Source of the DNA: Comamonas sp. SCN 65-56
GTDB taxonomy: Bacteria; Pseudomonadota; Gammaproteobacteria; Burkholderiales; Burkholderiaceae_C
Length of the DNA stretch: 64,000 nucleotides
Assembly (NCBI RefSeq): GCF_001724135.1
Contig: NZ_MEDS01000008.1
Coordinates: 1 to 64,000 of the forward strand
Reading direction: 5' to 3'
Shown here: positions 7,847 to 16,263 of the stretch, in pieces
Numbering within the stretch: position 1 is the stretch's first letter
Layout of the letters: the number at the start of each line of letters is the position of its first letter
Made by a program: the position numbers and the translations under genes
Notes under the pieces: model-generated
What the model was told of the DNA's origin: nothing
The model's database searches: none
Seen by the model: the letters and a program-made list of their open reading frames with translations, nothing else

Positions 7847-8949
7847 TGCACGCGCTCCCCACCCGCCGCCGCTGGCTGCTGGCTGCCGGTCTGGGCGCCT
7901 GCCTCCCCAGTGCCTACGCCCTGCCGCCGCGCGCCCTGAGCTTCCCGCGCGACCACGGCAGCCACCCGTTGCGGCGCACCGAATGGTGGTACATCACCGG
8001 CCAGTTGCGCGCCGCAGGCACGCTGTGGGGCTTTCAGATCACGTTTTTCCGCTCGCGTGTGGACGTGGCGCAAGGCCTGCATTCAGCCTTCGCCGCCAGG
8101 CAGTTGCTGTTCGCGCATGCCGCACTCACTGATGTCGCCGGAAAACGCCTTCGCCATGACCAGCGCATCGCGCGCGCAGGCTTTGGCATTGCAGAGGCCA
8201 GCGAAGCCGATACCGATGTCCGGCTGGCGGACTGGCTGCTGCGGCGCCAGCCCATTGCTGCGCCCGGAAGCAGCCGCTACACGATCCGCGCGCAGGCACA
8301 GGATTTCGCGCTGGCGCTCACCGCCACCAGCACCCAACCCCTCCTGCTGCAGGGCGAGCAAGGCCTGTCCCGCAAAGGGCCGCTGCCAGAGAACACCAGC
8401 TGCTACGTCAGCCAGCCGCAGCTCGCGCTCTCGGGCCACATCCAGGTGGCTGGCCAGCCACTTCCCGTGCAGGCGGGCACGGCGCACGACAACCGCGCCT
8501 GGATGGACCATGAATGGAGCGATGCCTTGATGCATCCCGACGCCGTCGGCTGGGACTGGATAGGCATCAACCTCACGGGCGGTGGCGCGCTGACGGCCTT
8601 CATCCTGCGCCGCGCCGATGGCGGCACGCTCTGGGCCGGCGGCTCACTGCGCGCCAGCGCCGATGCACCGGTTCAGGGGTTCGGTCACGACAGCGTGCGC
8701 TTCACGCCGCTGCGTCACTGGACCAGCCCCGCGACTGGTACCCGCTACCCCATCGAACAGCAGATCGACTGCCCCGCCGGGCGCTTCACCCTCCACGCCC
8801 TGGTCGACGACCAGGAGCTCGACAGCCGCGCCTCCACCGGCGCCATCTACTGGGAGGGACTGGGCAGCTTGCGCAACACCCTTGGGCGAGAGGTGGGGCG
8901 CGGTTACCTCGAACTCACGGGCTACGCCGGCGCTCTGCGGCTCGGCTGA
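7846..8949 (+). CDS. AttH/CrtC-like (lipocalin-like) secreted protein
   Basis: 367 residues with an N-terminal signal that starts MHALPTRRRWLLAAGLGA and ends near ALPP; the RRRW run could suit Tat export. The body has the AttH/carotenoid 1,2-hydratase signature: FPRDHGSHPLRRTEWWYITG, GFQITFFRSR, and DNRAWMDHEWSDA. The true substrate of this branch is unknown; the hydratase label comes from distant CrtC homology and no carotenoid genes are nearby. The gene is coupled by a one-base overlap to the FtsX-like permease, so it probably works in the envelope with that transporter on a hydrophobic molecule. Confidence 0.85.
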   Translation: MHALPTRRRWLLAAGLGACLPSAYALPPRALSFPRDHGSHPLRRTEWWYITGQLRAAGTLWGFQITFFRSRVDVAQGLHSAFAARQLLFAHAALTDVAGKRLRHDQRIARAGFGIAEASEADTDVRLADWLLRRQPIAAPGSSRYTIRAQAQDFALALTATSTQPLLLQGEQGLSRKGPLPENTSCYVSQPQLALSGHIQVAGQPLPVQAGTAHDNRAWMDHEWSDALMHPDAVGWDWIGINLTGGGALTAFILRRADGGTLWAGGSLRASADAPVQGFGHDSVRFTPLRHWTSPATGTRYPIEQQIDCPAGRFTLHALVDDQELDSRASTGAIYWEGLGSLRNTLGREVGRGYLELTGYAGALRLG

Positions 8950-8965
8950 CGCTGCCAAGCCGGTG

Positions 8966-9793
8966 TCAGCGCACTTGCGAGAAGAAGGCAACCATCCGCG
9001 CGTTCGCGTCCTTGGTGATCGCCGAATCGTAGACATAGCCTGCAGCCGCCATGCCCTGCTTGTCCCAGCCATGCGTCGTTTCGGGATAGACATGCCATTG
9101 CACGGGTTTGCCCGCCGCCTTCATTTCGTCGAGCAACGGAAAGCATGGCGCCGACGGCGCCTCATCGTCTCGCCCGCCCATCAGCAGCAAGACCGGCCTG
9201 TCCGTGTCGTCGAGCAGCATCCGCTTGTCCTTGATTCCGCAACTGCCGTAATTCGCAACCGTCGCAGCAAAGCGCCGCTCGGAACCCGCCAGCCGCGCAC
9301 TTTGCGGCGATGCGAGCAAGGCGGCAATGAAGGCACCCCAGCTGTACCCTGCCTGGTAAATGCGTGCGCCATCGACAAACGGCTTGCTGGCCAGCAAGGC
9401 CAGCGCCGCATACGCATCCGCAATGCCGCCGGTGCCACTGGGGGGATGGGCTCGGCAGTTGTCATAGCCGCGCGGCCCGTAGCTGTCGATCACCAATACT
9501 ACGTGGCCCGTCTCCAGCAACTCGCGCGCATGCTCCTTCATGTGCGCGCCTGGCGCCCCATTGAGGCCGCCGCAGGTGTGCATCAAGACGACTGCCGGGA
9601 ACGGCCCGTCACCGGCCGGTTTGAAGATCGTGTTCGCGATGCTGGTGAAAGCACCGATCGAGTCCTTGACCTCCTGGTTGAACGCGACCGGCTTGAACTC
9701 ATGCGGCGGGCGCACCTGCGCCAGCAAATCCTGCGCACGACCGCTTGAAGCCATTGCCAGGCCCAGCACCAGAAAAAGCATGAGAGTACGCAT
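8966..9793 (-). CDS. Dienelactone-hydrolase-family alpha/beta hydrolase, secreted
   Basis: 275 residues. The signal peptide is MRTLMLFLVLGLAMASSGRA. The alpha/beta hydrolase core shows the oxyanion region VVLMHTCGGLNG, nucleophile elbow GYSWG, acidic segment MGGRDDEAPS and the catalytic histidine in ETTHGWD. The start at 9793 was chosen over upstream codons because it begins the signal peptide and is preceded by GGAGAGGAGG. It is the last gene on this strand after livM (53 bases) and may be co-transcribed. Dienelactone hydrolases of catechol pathways are cytoplasmic; the exported form suggests a different ester or lactone substrate, not identifiable here. Confidence 0.85.
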   Translation of the reverse strand: MRTLMLFLVLGLAMASSGRAQDLLAQVRPPHEFKPVAFNQEVKDSIGAFTSIANTIFKPAGDGPFPAVVLMHTCGGLNGAPGAHMKEHARELLETGHVVLVIDSYGPRGYDNCRAHPPSGTGGIADAYAALALLASKPFVDGARIYQAGYSWGAFIAALLASPQSARLAGSERRFAATVANYGSCGIKDKRMLLDDTDRPVLLLMGGRDDEAPSAPCFPLLDEMKAAGKPVQWHVYPETTHGWDKQGMAAAGYVYDSAITKDANARMVAFFSQVR

Positions 9794-9845
9794 CAGACCT
9801 CCTCTCCAACCCGTCAAGAGCTGCTGGTTTTCACGCAAGCGCTTG

Positions 9846-10838
9846 CTACGTCTTTTGGCCACTTCGGCGGCCCAGCCATGCAATCAGCTCGCCCATGATG
9901 CCGCGGCGGAACAACAGCACGCAAACGACGAAGATCAGACCAGTGACCATGGTGACCGAGTCGCCGATCGTGCTGAACCACTCGATGGACGTCAAATCCG
10001 CCAGCCAGGCGCCGAAATCGCCGATCTTGTTTTCCAGCAACTCGATGACGGTGGCCCCCATCAGCGGGCCGCTCATGGTGCCCATGCCTCCTACCAGTGC
10101 CATCAGCACCACGTTGCCAGACATCGTCCAGTGCACGTCGGAAAGCGAGGCAAAGCCCATCACCAGCGTCTTGAGCGAGCCGGCCAGGCCGGACAACGCC
10201 GCGGAAATGATGAAGGCGACCAGCTTGAAGCGGTCGGTGTCGTAGCCCAGCGAGATCGCGCGCGGCTCGTTCTCCTTGATGCCCTTGAGCACCTGCCCGA
10301 AGGGTGAATGGATGGTGCGCATGATGAGCCCAAAGCCCGCCACCGACACGATCAACACAAAGAAATACATCGTGAGATCGTTGCGCAGATTGATCAGACC
10401 GAACAGATGGCCGCGCGGCACGCCCTGCAACCCGTCTTCGCCACCGGTGAACTTGAGCTGCAGCGCCGCGAAATAGACCATTTGCGCCAGCGCCAGCGTG
10501 ATCATGGTCGCGTAAATGCCCTGGCGGCGAATGGTGAGCGCGCCCATGACCCAGCCAAGGAACGCACCGGTCAGGGTGCCCGCGATCAGCGACAGCTCCG
10601 GGGTGAGGCCCCAGACCTTGGCCGCATGACCGCAGATATAGGCCGACCCGCCGAGGAAGGCGGCATGGCCGAACGAAAGCAGGCCGGTATAGCCCAGCAG
10701 CAGGTTGAATGCCGCGGCGAACAGCGCGAAGCACAGCAGCTTCATCACGAAGACCGGATAGGCACCGACGAACGGCGCGGCAATCAGGCCCAGCAGCAAC
10801 AGGCCGTAGCCCCAGGGAGCAAATTTCTGGATATTCAT
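9846..10838 (-). CDS. livM: Branched-chain amino acid/amide ABC permease LivM
   Basis: 330 residues with about nine hydrophobic segments and the LivM hallmarks LLGYTGLLSFGHAAFLGGSAY near residue 50 and RRQGIYATMITLALAQMVYF near 105, plus GGMGTMSGPLMGA in the last third. LivM and LivH form the membrane pore of HAAT-family importers. It is the last liv gene of the operon, 19 bases after livH. It ends RRSGQKT with no fused ATPase domain. Confidence 0.95.
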   Translation of the reverse strand: MNIQKFAPWGYGLLLLGLIAAPFVGAYPVFVMKLLCFALFAAAFNLLLGYTGLLSFGHAAFLGGSAYICGHAAKVWGLTPELSLIAGTLTGAFLGWVMGALTIRRQGIYATMITLALAQMVYFAALQLKFTGGEDGLQGVPRGHLFGLINLRNDLTMYFFVLIVSVAGFGLIMRTIHSPFGQVLKGIKENEPRAISLGYDTDRFKLVAFIISAALSGLAGSLKTLVMGFASLSDVHWTMSGNVVLMALVGGMGTMSGPLMGATVIELLENKIGDFGAWLADLTSIEWFSTIGDSVTMVTGLIFVVCVLLFRRGIMGELIAWLGRRSGQKT

Positions 10839-10857
10839 TGGTAACAGCCCCAGGGTC

Positions 10858-11742
10858 TCACTTTTCCTTGCCGAACAGCCCGGCCGGGCGGATCAGCAGC
10901 ACGATGGCCATGATGACGAACACCACGGTGGACGAGGCTTCCGGATAGAACACCTTGGTGAAACCCTCGATCACGCCCAGCCCCAGGCCGGTGACGATGG
11001 AACCCATGATGGACCCCATGCCGCCGATCACCACCACCGCGAACACCAGAATGATGAGGTGCTGCCCCATGAGCGGCGTGACCTGGTAGACCGGTGCGGC
11101 AAGCACCCCGGCAAAGGCCGCGAGCGCCGAACCAAAGGCGAAGGTGAGCGTGACCATCACCGGCACATTGATGCCGAAGGCTTCCACCAGGCGCGGGTTT
11201 TCCGTCCCCGCGCGCAGATAGGCGCCGAGCTTGGTTTTCTCAATCACGTACCAGGTGGCAAGGCACACCACGATGGAAGCCACCACCACCCAGGCGCGAT
11301 AGTTGGGCAGCACCATGAAGCCCAGATCGGTCGCGCCCTGCAGCAATTCCGGCGCGTCGTAGCCCAGCCCGGAGACACCGTAGATGGAGCGGAACACGCC
11401 CTCGATCAGCAGCGTGATGCCGAGCGTGAGCAGCAGACCGTAAATATGGTCAAGCTTGTAGATCCAGCGCAGGAACAGGCGCTCGATCAACACGCCAAAC
11501 GCGCCCACGATCAGTGGCGCACCCACCAGCATGACCCAGTAGTCCACGTCGAGATAGTTCATGGCCATCCAGGTGACCATCGCGCCCAGCATGAACAACG
11601 CGCCGTGGGCGAAATTGATCACATTGAGCAGGCCGAAGATCACGGCCAGACCAAGACTGAGGATGGCGTAAAACGAACCATTGACCAGCCCGACAAGGAG
11701 CTGACTCAACATGGCCGCCATCGAAATGCCGAAAATTTCCAT
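10858..11742 (-). CDS. livH: Branched-chain amino acid/amide ABC permease LivH
   Basis: 294 residues from ATG (MEIFGISMAAMLSQLLVGLV). The LivH signature GLLNVINFAHGALFMLGAM lies near residue 38, and ENPRLVEAFGINV and GGMGSIMGSIVTGLGLG follow. There are about eight membrane segments. An in-frame TTG six bases earlier (11748) could also serve; neither has a strong ribosome site, which fits translation re-initiation after the hairpin at 11771-11793. It pairs with LivM. Confidence 0.95.
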   Translation of the reverse strand: MEIFGISMAAMLSQLLVGLVNGSFYAILSLGLAVIFGLLNVINFAHGALFMLGAMVTWMAMNYLDVDYWVMLVGAPLIVGAFGVLIERLFLRWIYKLDHIYGLLLTLGITLLIEGVFRSIYGVSGLGYDAPELLQGATDLGFMVLPNYRAWVVVASIVVCLATWYVIEKTKLGAYLRAGTENPRLVEAFGINVPVMVTLTFAFGSALAAFAGVLAAPVYQVTPLMGQHLIILVFAVVVIGGMGSIMGSIVTGLGLGVIEGFTKVFYPEASSTVVFVIMAIVLLIRPAGLFGKEK

Positions 11743-11770
11743 GGGCAACAGTGCGGGTGGTGAATGAAAC

Positions 11771-11793
11771 CGGGGGGCGCAGCCCGCCCCCCG
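11771..11793 (-). promoter_or_regulatory. GC hairpin between binding-protein gene and livH
   Basis: A perfect 9-base stem CGGGGGGCG / CGCCCCCCG with a 5-base loop lies 19 bases after the binding-protein stop in the transcript direction. It has no U-tract, so it is more likely an RNA-protecting or partial-attenuation structure that raises binding protein over permease than a full terminator. Confidence 0.6.
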
Positions 11794-11812
11794 TCAGAAC
11801 ATCAGCGATGCA

Positions 11813-13015
11813 TCACTTCCAGAGCGGGCACTTGCCTTCGGCCTTGGTGGTGAAGACCTCAGCGCCCGGCAACTGCTTGATCACCTTGTAGTAATCCCAC
11901 TTGCCTTTGGACTCCTTGGGAGTCTTCACCTGCACCAGATACATGTCATGCTGGTACAGCCCATCGGGGCGGATCTGGCCGGAAGCGAAGAAGTCGCTCA
12001 TCTTCATGCCGCGCCAGGTTTCCATCACCTTGGCGGCGTCCGTCGTGCCCGCGGCCTGCACGGCCTTGAGGTAGTTCATCGTCGCCGAGTAGTCTGCCGC
12101 CTGGATCTCGGTCGGGCGCTTCTTGGTCTTCTTCATGAACTTGTCGGCGAACGCGCGGGTTTGCGGGTTCATGTCCCAGTACCAGGAGGTAACGAACTGC
12201 ATGCCCTGCGTGGTCTTCAGGCCCAGGCTGTGGATGTCGCTGTAGAACACCAGCAACGGCACCACCTTCATCTTCTTGGAAATGCCGAATTCGTTGGCCG
12301 CCTTGATGGCATTGATGGTGTCGCCACCAGCGTTGGCCAGTGCCAATACCTGCGCCTTGGAATTCTGCGCCTGCAGCAGGAAGGAGGAGAAATCGGTTGC
12401 GTTGAGTGGGTGACGGACCGCACCCACCACGGTACCGCCCTTTTCCTTGACCACCGCGGCGGCGTCAGACTCCATCGCGTGACCGAAGGCGTAGTCGGCC
12501 GTCAGGAAGAACCAGCTCTTGCCGCCATTGGCCACCACCGCGCCGGCAGAGCCACGCGACAGTGCCACGGTGTCGTAGGCGTAGTGCACGGTGTAGGGAG
12601 CGCACTGTTCATTCGTCAGCGCCGCGCTGCCGGCGCCGTTGTTGATCATCACGCGCTGCTTCTCGGTAGCCACCTTGGAAAGCGCCAGCGCCGTACCGGA
12701 ATTGGTACCGCTGAAGATCATCGTCAGCCCCGCGGTATCAATCCACTCCAAAGCCTTGGATGCGGCCAGGTCCGGCTTGTTCTGGTGATCAAAACTCATC
12801 AGCTCTATCGGCTTGTTCAGCACCTTGCCACCAAAGTCGTCGATCGCCATCTGAATGGCGGTAGCGCCATCCTTGCCTTCCAGGTCGGCATAAAGGCTGG
12901 AAAGGTCGGAGATGTAGCCGATCTTGACCTTGTCTTGTGCCTGCGCCTGCATGGCGCCCGCCATGAGGCCAACCGCGCCCAGCGCCACGGCCAATTTCGT
13001 GAGTTTGGATTTCAT
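11813..13015 (-). CDS. Branched-chain amino acid/amide ABC substrate-binding protein, copy 2
   Basis: 400 residues with signal peptide MKSKLTKLAVALGAVGLMAG ending AQAQ. The periplasmic-binding type I fold shows KIGYISDLSSLYADLEGK and DDFGGKVLNKPIEL, and the end is KCPLWK. It is a close paralogue of the next upstream gene: same length, nearly colinear, and long shared blocks such as GGKSWFFLTADYAFG and ANAGGDTINAIKAA. Differences cluster in the presumed ligand region (LVFYSD against LVFVTD; SWYWDMNP against SWDWNLND), so the two may bind different ligands. It is transcribed with the liv genes; the ligand is unknown. Confidence 0.93.
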   Translation of the reverse strand: MKSKLTKLAVALGAVGLMAGAMQAQAQDKVKIGYISDLSSLYADLEGKDGATAIQMAIDDFGGKVLNKPIELMSFDHQNKPDLAASKALEWIDTAGLTMIFSGTNSGTALALSKVATEKQRVMINNGAGSAALTNEQCAPYTVHYAYDTVALSRGSAGAVVANGGKSWFFLTADYAFGHAMESDAAAVVKEKGGTVVGAVRHPLNATDFSSFLLQAQNSKAQVLALANAGGDTINAIKAANEFGISKKMKVVPLLVFYSDIHSLGLKTTQGMQFVTSWYWDMNPQTRAFADKFMKKTKKRPTEIQAADYSATMNYLKAVQAAGTTDAAKVMETWRGMKMSDFFASGQIRPDGLYQHDMYLVQVKTPKESKGKWDYYKVIKQLPGAEVFTTKAEGKCPLWK

Positions 13016-13065
13016 TGCATATCTCCTGTTACCTTCGGTTCACACGCTTGCACTTCAACGACCTT

Positions 13066-13099
13066 GGCGCGGGCGGCCGTTCTTGCACCGCCCGGCGCC
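13066..13099 (-). promoter_or_regulatory. GC hairpin after the first binding-protein gene
   Basis: GGCGCGGGCGG (13066-13076) pairs with CCGCCCGGCGCC (13088-13099) with one bulge, just after the stop of the upstream binding-protein gene. There is no U-tract. It resembles the hairpin at 11771-11793 in position and probable role. Confidence 0.5.
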
Positions 13100-13103
13100 A
13101 GGT

Positions 13104-14306
13104 TCACTTCCACAAGGGGCACTTGGTCTCGGACTTCTTGGTCCAGATTTCAGCCGCCGGCAGACGCGCGACCACCTTGTAGTAATCCCAGGGCACGGTC
13201 GACTCCTTGGGCGACTTGACCTGCATCAGGTACATGTCGTGGGCAAAGCGGCCGTCCGGACGGATCACGCCCTTGGCATAGAAATCGTCGATCGGCGTGG
13301 ACTTGAGCTTGGCCATCACGGCATCCGCATCCATGGTCCCGGCAGCCTTCACGGCCTTGAGATAGGTCATCGTGGCCGAATAGTCCGCCGCCTGGATGTC
13401 GGTGGGCATGCGCTTGGTTTTCTCGAAGAAGCGCTTGCCGAAAGCGCGCGACTTGTCATTGAGGTTCCAGTCCCAGCTCGCCGTGAGCAGCAAGCCTTCG
13501 GTGTTCTTGAGACCCAAGCTGTGAATGTCGGTGACGAAGACCAGCAGACCGGCCAGCTTCATGGTCTTGGTGATGCCGAATTCCTTGGCGGCCTTGATCG
13601 CATTGATGGTGTCGCCACCCGCATTCGCCAGACCGAGAATCTGCGCCTTGGATTTCTGCGCCTGCAGCAGGAAGGAGGAGAAATCCGAGGCGCCCAACGG
13701 GTGCTTGACGCTGCCGACCACGGTGCCGCCTTTTTCTTTCACCACCTTGGTGGTATCGGCCTCCAGCGCCGTGCCGAAGGCGTAATCGGCCGTCAGGAAG
13801 AACCAGCTCTTGCCACCGTTGTCCACCACGGCGCCGCCCGTGCCGCGCGCAAGCGCGACGGTATCGTAGGCATAGTGCACCGTATAGGGCGTGCACTGCT
13901 CGTTCGTCAGCGCCGACGTCCCTGCGCCATTGACCATGAAGACGCGCTTCTTCTCGGCCGCCACCTTGGCCATCGCCAGGCCGGTACTCGATGTCGTACC
14001 GCCAAAGAGCATGGTCAGATCTTGCGTATCGATCCACTCCAGTGCCTTGGTGGCGGCGATGTCGGGTTTGTTCTGGTGGTCGGCCGTGACCAGCTCGATC
14101 GGCTTGTCGAGCACCTTGCCGCCAAAATCATCGATGGCCATCTGGATCGCCGTCGCGCCGCCCTTGCCCTCCACGTCTGCATACGGACCGGACATGTCGG
14201 TGATGAAACCGATCTTGAGCTTGTCCTGCGCCTGCGCCTGCAGCGTGCCGAGCGCCATGCAGGCCATGCCGAGGGCAGCCACGAGCGTTTTGAGTTTGTA
14301 TTGCAT
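13104..14306 (-). CDS. Branched-chain amino acid/amide ABC substrate-binding protein, copy 1
   Basis: 400 residues. The signal peptide is MQYKLKTLVAALGMACMALG ending AQAQ. The type I periplasmic-binding fold begins KLKIGFITDMSGPYADVEGK, with DHQNKPDIAATKALEWIDTQ, TNEQCTPYTVHYAYD, and a KCPLWK end. The start has AAGGAGACAACC upstream. It lies between livF and its own paralogue, so the operon carries two receptors for one permease. The family takes branched-chain amino acids, amides, urea or aromatic acids; which one applies cannot be told from sequence. Confidence 0.94.
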   Translation of the reverse strand: MQYKLKTLVAALGMACMALGTLQAQAQDKLKIGFITDMSGPYADVEGKGGATAIQMAIDDFGGKVLDKPIELVTADHQNKPDIAATKALEWIDTQDLTMLFGGTTSSTGLAMAKVAAEKKRVFMVNGAGTSALTNEQCTPYTVHYAYDTVALARGTGGAVVDNGGKSWFFLTADYAFGTALEADTTKVVKEKGGTVVGSVKHPLGASDFSSFLLQAQKSKAQILGLANAGGDTINAIKAAKEFGITKTMKLAGLLVFVTDIHSLGLKNTEGLLLTASWDWNLNDKSRAFGKRFFEKTKRMPTDIQAADYSATMTYLKAVKAAGTMDADAVMAKLKSTPIDDFYAKGVIRPDGRFAHDMYLMQVKSPKESTVPWDYYKVVARLPAAEIWTKKSETKCPLWK

Positions 14307-14338
14307 GCTGGTTGTCTCCTTAATGAGTGATGTGATTG

Positions 14339-14369
14339 CCCCGCGGAACCGCCCGCCAAGGCAGCGGGG
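14339..14369 (-). promoter_or_regulatory. Hairpin between livF and the first binding-protein gene
   Basis: CCCCGC (14339-14344) pairs with GCGGGG (14364-14369) in the 66-base gap after livF. It is short and lacks a U-tract. It may separate the expression level of the ATPases from that of the receptors. Confidence 0.35.
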
Positions 14370-14372
14370 GAT

Positions 14373-15086
14373 TCAGACGCCGAGCAATTGGTTGAGCACC
14401 GGCATTTTTTCCTGCAGCTCGGCAGCGCCGAACTGCTCGACGATCTTGCCGTGCTCCATGACGTAGAAGCGATCGGCCAGTGGCGCGGCAAAACGGAAGT
14501 TCTGCTCGACCATGACGACGGTAAAGCCCTTCTCGCGCAGCATCGTGATCATGCGCGCGAGCGCCTGCACGATCACGGGCGCCAGGCCTTCGGAAATTTC
14601 ATCGAGCAGCAACAGCCTGGCACCGGTGCGCAGGATGCGCGCCACCGCCAGCATCTGCTGTTCGCCGCCCGAAAGCCGCGTACCCTGGCTGTGCTTGCGT
14701 TCGGCCAGATTGGGAAACATGGCGTAGATCTCCTCCACGCTCATGCCTTTGGTGCCAGTCTTGAGTTCAGGCGGCAGCAGCAGGTTCTCTTCGCACGAGA
14801 GGCTGGAGAAAATGCCGCGCTCCTCGGGGCAATAACCAACGCCGAAATGCGCAATCTTGTGCGACGGCAGGTCTATGGTCTCGTGGCCGTTGATCTTGAT
14901 CGAGCCCTTGCGCGCGCCGGTCAGTCCAACGATGGCGCGCAGCGTCGAGGTGCGGCCCGCGCCATTGCGCCCGAGCAACGTCACCACCTCGCCAGGCTGC
15001 ACCACCATGTCGACGCCATGCAGCACGTGCGATTCGCCATACCAGGCTTGCAGCCCCTTGATTTCAAGTGCAGGTGTGCCGGCCAT
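14373..15086 (-). CDS. livF: Branched-chain amino acid/amide ABC ATPase LivF, with Walker A Arg
   Basis: 237 residues from MAGTPALEIKGLQAWYGESH. The start was chosen because it follows the livG stop by one base and has GGGAG upstream; an ATG 18 bases earlier overlaps livG. Walker A is GRNGAGRT (39-46): the invariant lysine is arginine (codon CGC on the minus strand, 14952-14954). Signature LSGGEQQM and Walker B LLLLDEISEGLAP are intact, as is the switch segment VMVEQNF. LivF and LivG energise the LivHM pore. The Lys-to-Arg change would normally weaken ATP binding or hydrolysis, so LivG may carry more of the activity; this is inference. Confidence 0.93.
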   Translation of the reverse strand: MAGTPALEIKGLQAWYGESHVLHGVDMVVQPGEVVTLLGRNGAGRTSTLRAIVGLTGARKGSIKINGHETIDLPSHKIAHFGVGYCPEERGIFSSLSCEENLLLPPELKTGTKGMSVEEIYAMFPNLAERKHSQGTRLSGGEQQMLAVARILRTGARLLLLDEISEGLAPVIVQALARMITMLREKGFTVVMVEQNFRFAAPLADRFYVMEHGKIVEQFGAAELQEKMPVLNQLLGV

Positions 15087-15087
15087 C

Positions 15088-15858
15088 TCAGTGCGCTCCC
15101 TCAAGCTGGCCTTCGGTGGTGCCCATGTAGGCTTCCATCACCTGCGGATTGGCCGACACCTCCTCGTAAGGCCCCTCGGCCAGCACCTCACCGCGCTGCA
15201 GCACGGTGATCCGATCGGCGATCGTGGAGACGACCTTCATGTTGTGTTCGACCATCAGGATGGTGCGCCCGGCAGAGACCTTCTTGATGAGCTGGGTGAC
15301 CCGGTCCACATCCTCATGGCCCATGCCCTGCGTCGGCTCATCCAGCAGCATCAGCTCGGGCTCCATCGCCAGCGTGGTGGCGATTTCAAGCGCACGCTTG
15401 CTGCCGTAGGGCAGGTTCACCGTCATCTCGTCGGCCATGTGCTCCAGGCCGACTTCGGCCAGCAGTCGTTTCGCACGCTCGTTGAGCTTGTACAGGCTAC
15501 GCTCGCTGCGCCAGAACTGGTAGCTGGTGCCCAGCTTGCGCTGCAGGCCCAGGCGCACGTTCTCCAGCAAGGTCAGATTGGGGAACACCGCGGAAATCTG
15601 GAACGAGCGGATGATGCCGCGGCGTGCGATCTCTGCCGGCTTTTCCCCCGTAATGTCCTGTCCGTTGAAGCGGATCGTGCCCGATGTGGGTACCAGGAAC
15701 TTGGTCAGCAGATTGAAGCAGGTCGTCTTGCCCGCGCCATTGGGCCCGATCAGCGCGTGGATGGAGCCACGACGCACCGAGAGATTGACGTCACTGACCG
15801 CGGTGAAGCCTTTGAATTCTTTGGTGAGATGGGAGGTTTCGAGTATGAAATCACTCAT
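15088..15858 (-). CDS. livG: Branched-chain amino acid/amide ABC ATPase LivG
   Basis: 256 residues. Walker A is GPNGAGKTT (about 38-46) with the normal lysine. LivG-specific features follow: RRGIIRSFQISAVFPNLTLLENV, signature region LPYGSKRALEIATTLA, Walker B LMLLDEPTQGMGHED and switch His in LMVEHNM. It is the first gene of the minus-strand liv operon; the promoter should lie in 15859-16000. livF follows after one base. Confidence 0.95.
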   Translation of the reverse strand: MSDFILETSHLTKEFKGFTAVSDVNLSVRRGSIHALIGPNGAGKTTCFNLLTKFLVPTSGTIRFNGQDITGEKPAEIARRGIIRSFQISAVFPNLTLLENVRLGLQRKLGTSYQFWRSERSLYKLNERAKRLLAEVGLEHMADEMTVNLPYGSKRALEIATTLAMEPELMLLDEPTQGMGHEDVDRVTQLIKKVSAGRTILMVEHNMKVVSTIADRITVLQRGEVLAEGPYEEVSANPQVMEAYMGTTEGQLEGAH

Positions 15859-16263
15859 TGCATATCAGCGCGCCGCGCAAAAAATAACGGCAGCGCCGTG
15901 TGTAACTTGTTGTCGTGCGATGAATCGTAAACCCTGCCGGACCCCGTCCGCCTAGGGAATAACGCGTAGTCGCAGCGAAAAATGAATCGTCGCCACCGCA
16001 TGCACAGCCACTGGCTCACATGGGTGATCGCCATCCATCGCACCCCGGGCCGGGACGCAAGCTCTGGTCTCCTTTTCGTTCGATCGACAACATGGAGCAC
16101 AGGCCGTGCCAAGTCGCATCGCCGGGCAACGACCACGCATTCTCACAAAATTGTCCATAAATCATTCGCTTAATGTCTATTTTTTGAACATTTGATTGAT
16201 TTCAATGCATTTGCCATTTCTGCACCGATGGCGTCGGGCGACATGCCCCGCTAGACTGCGCCC
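15859..16263. other. Divergent intergenic region between livG and the M20 hydrolase
   Basis: This 405-base gap has no convincing gene; short open frames on both strands have arginine/histidine-rich translations with no family look. The region from about 16140 to 16215 is AT-rich and contains AATGT and ACATT half-sites 11 bases apart (16172-16192), a weak dyad. It most likely holds the promoters of the liv operon (leftward) and of the M20 gene (rightward). No specific -35/-10 pair could be assigned. Confidence 0.5.

Noticed and set aside
15952-16158. Short open frames in the livG-M20 gap
   Set aside because: Arg/Cys-rich translation, no ribosome site and no homology pattern.
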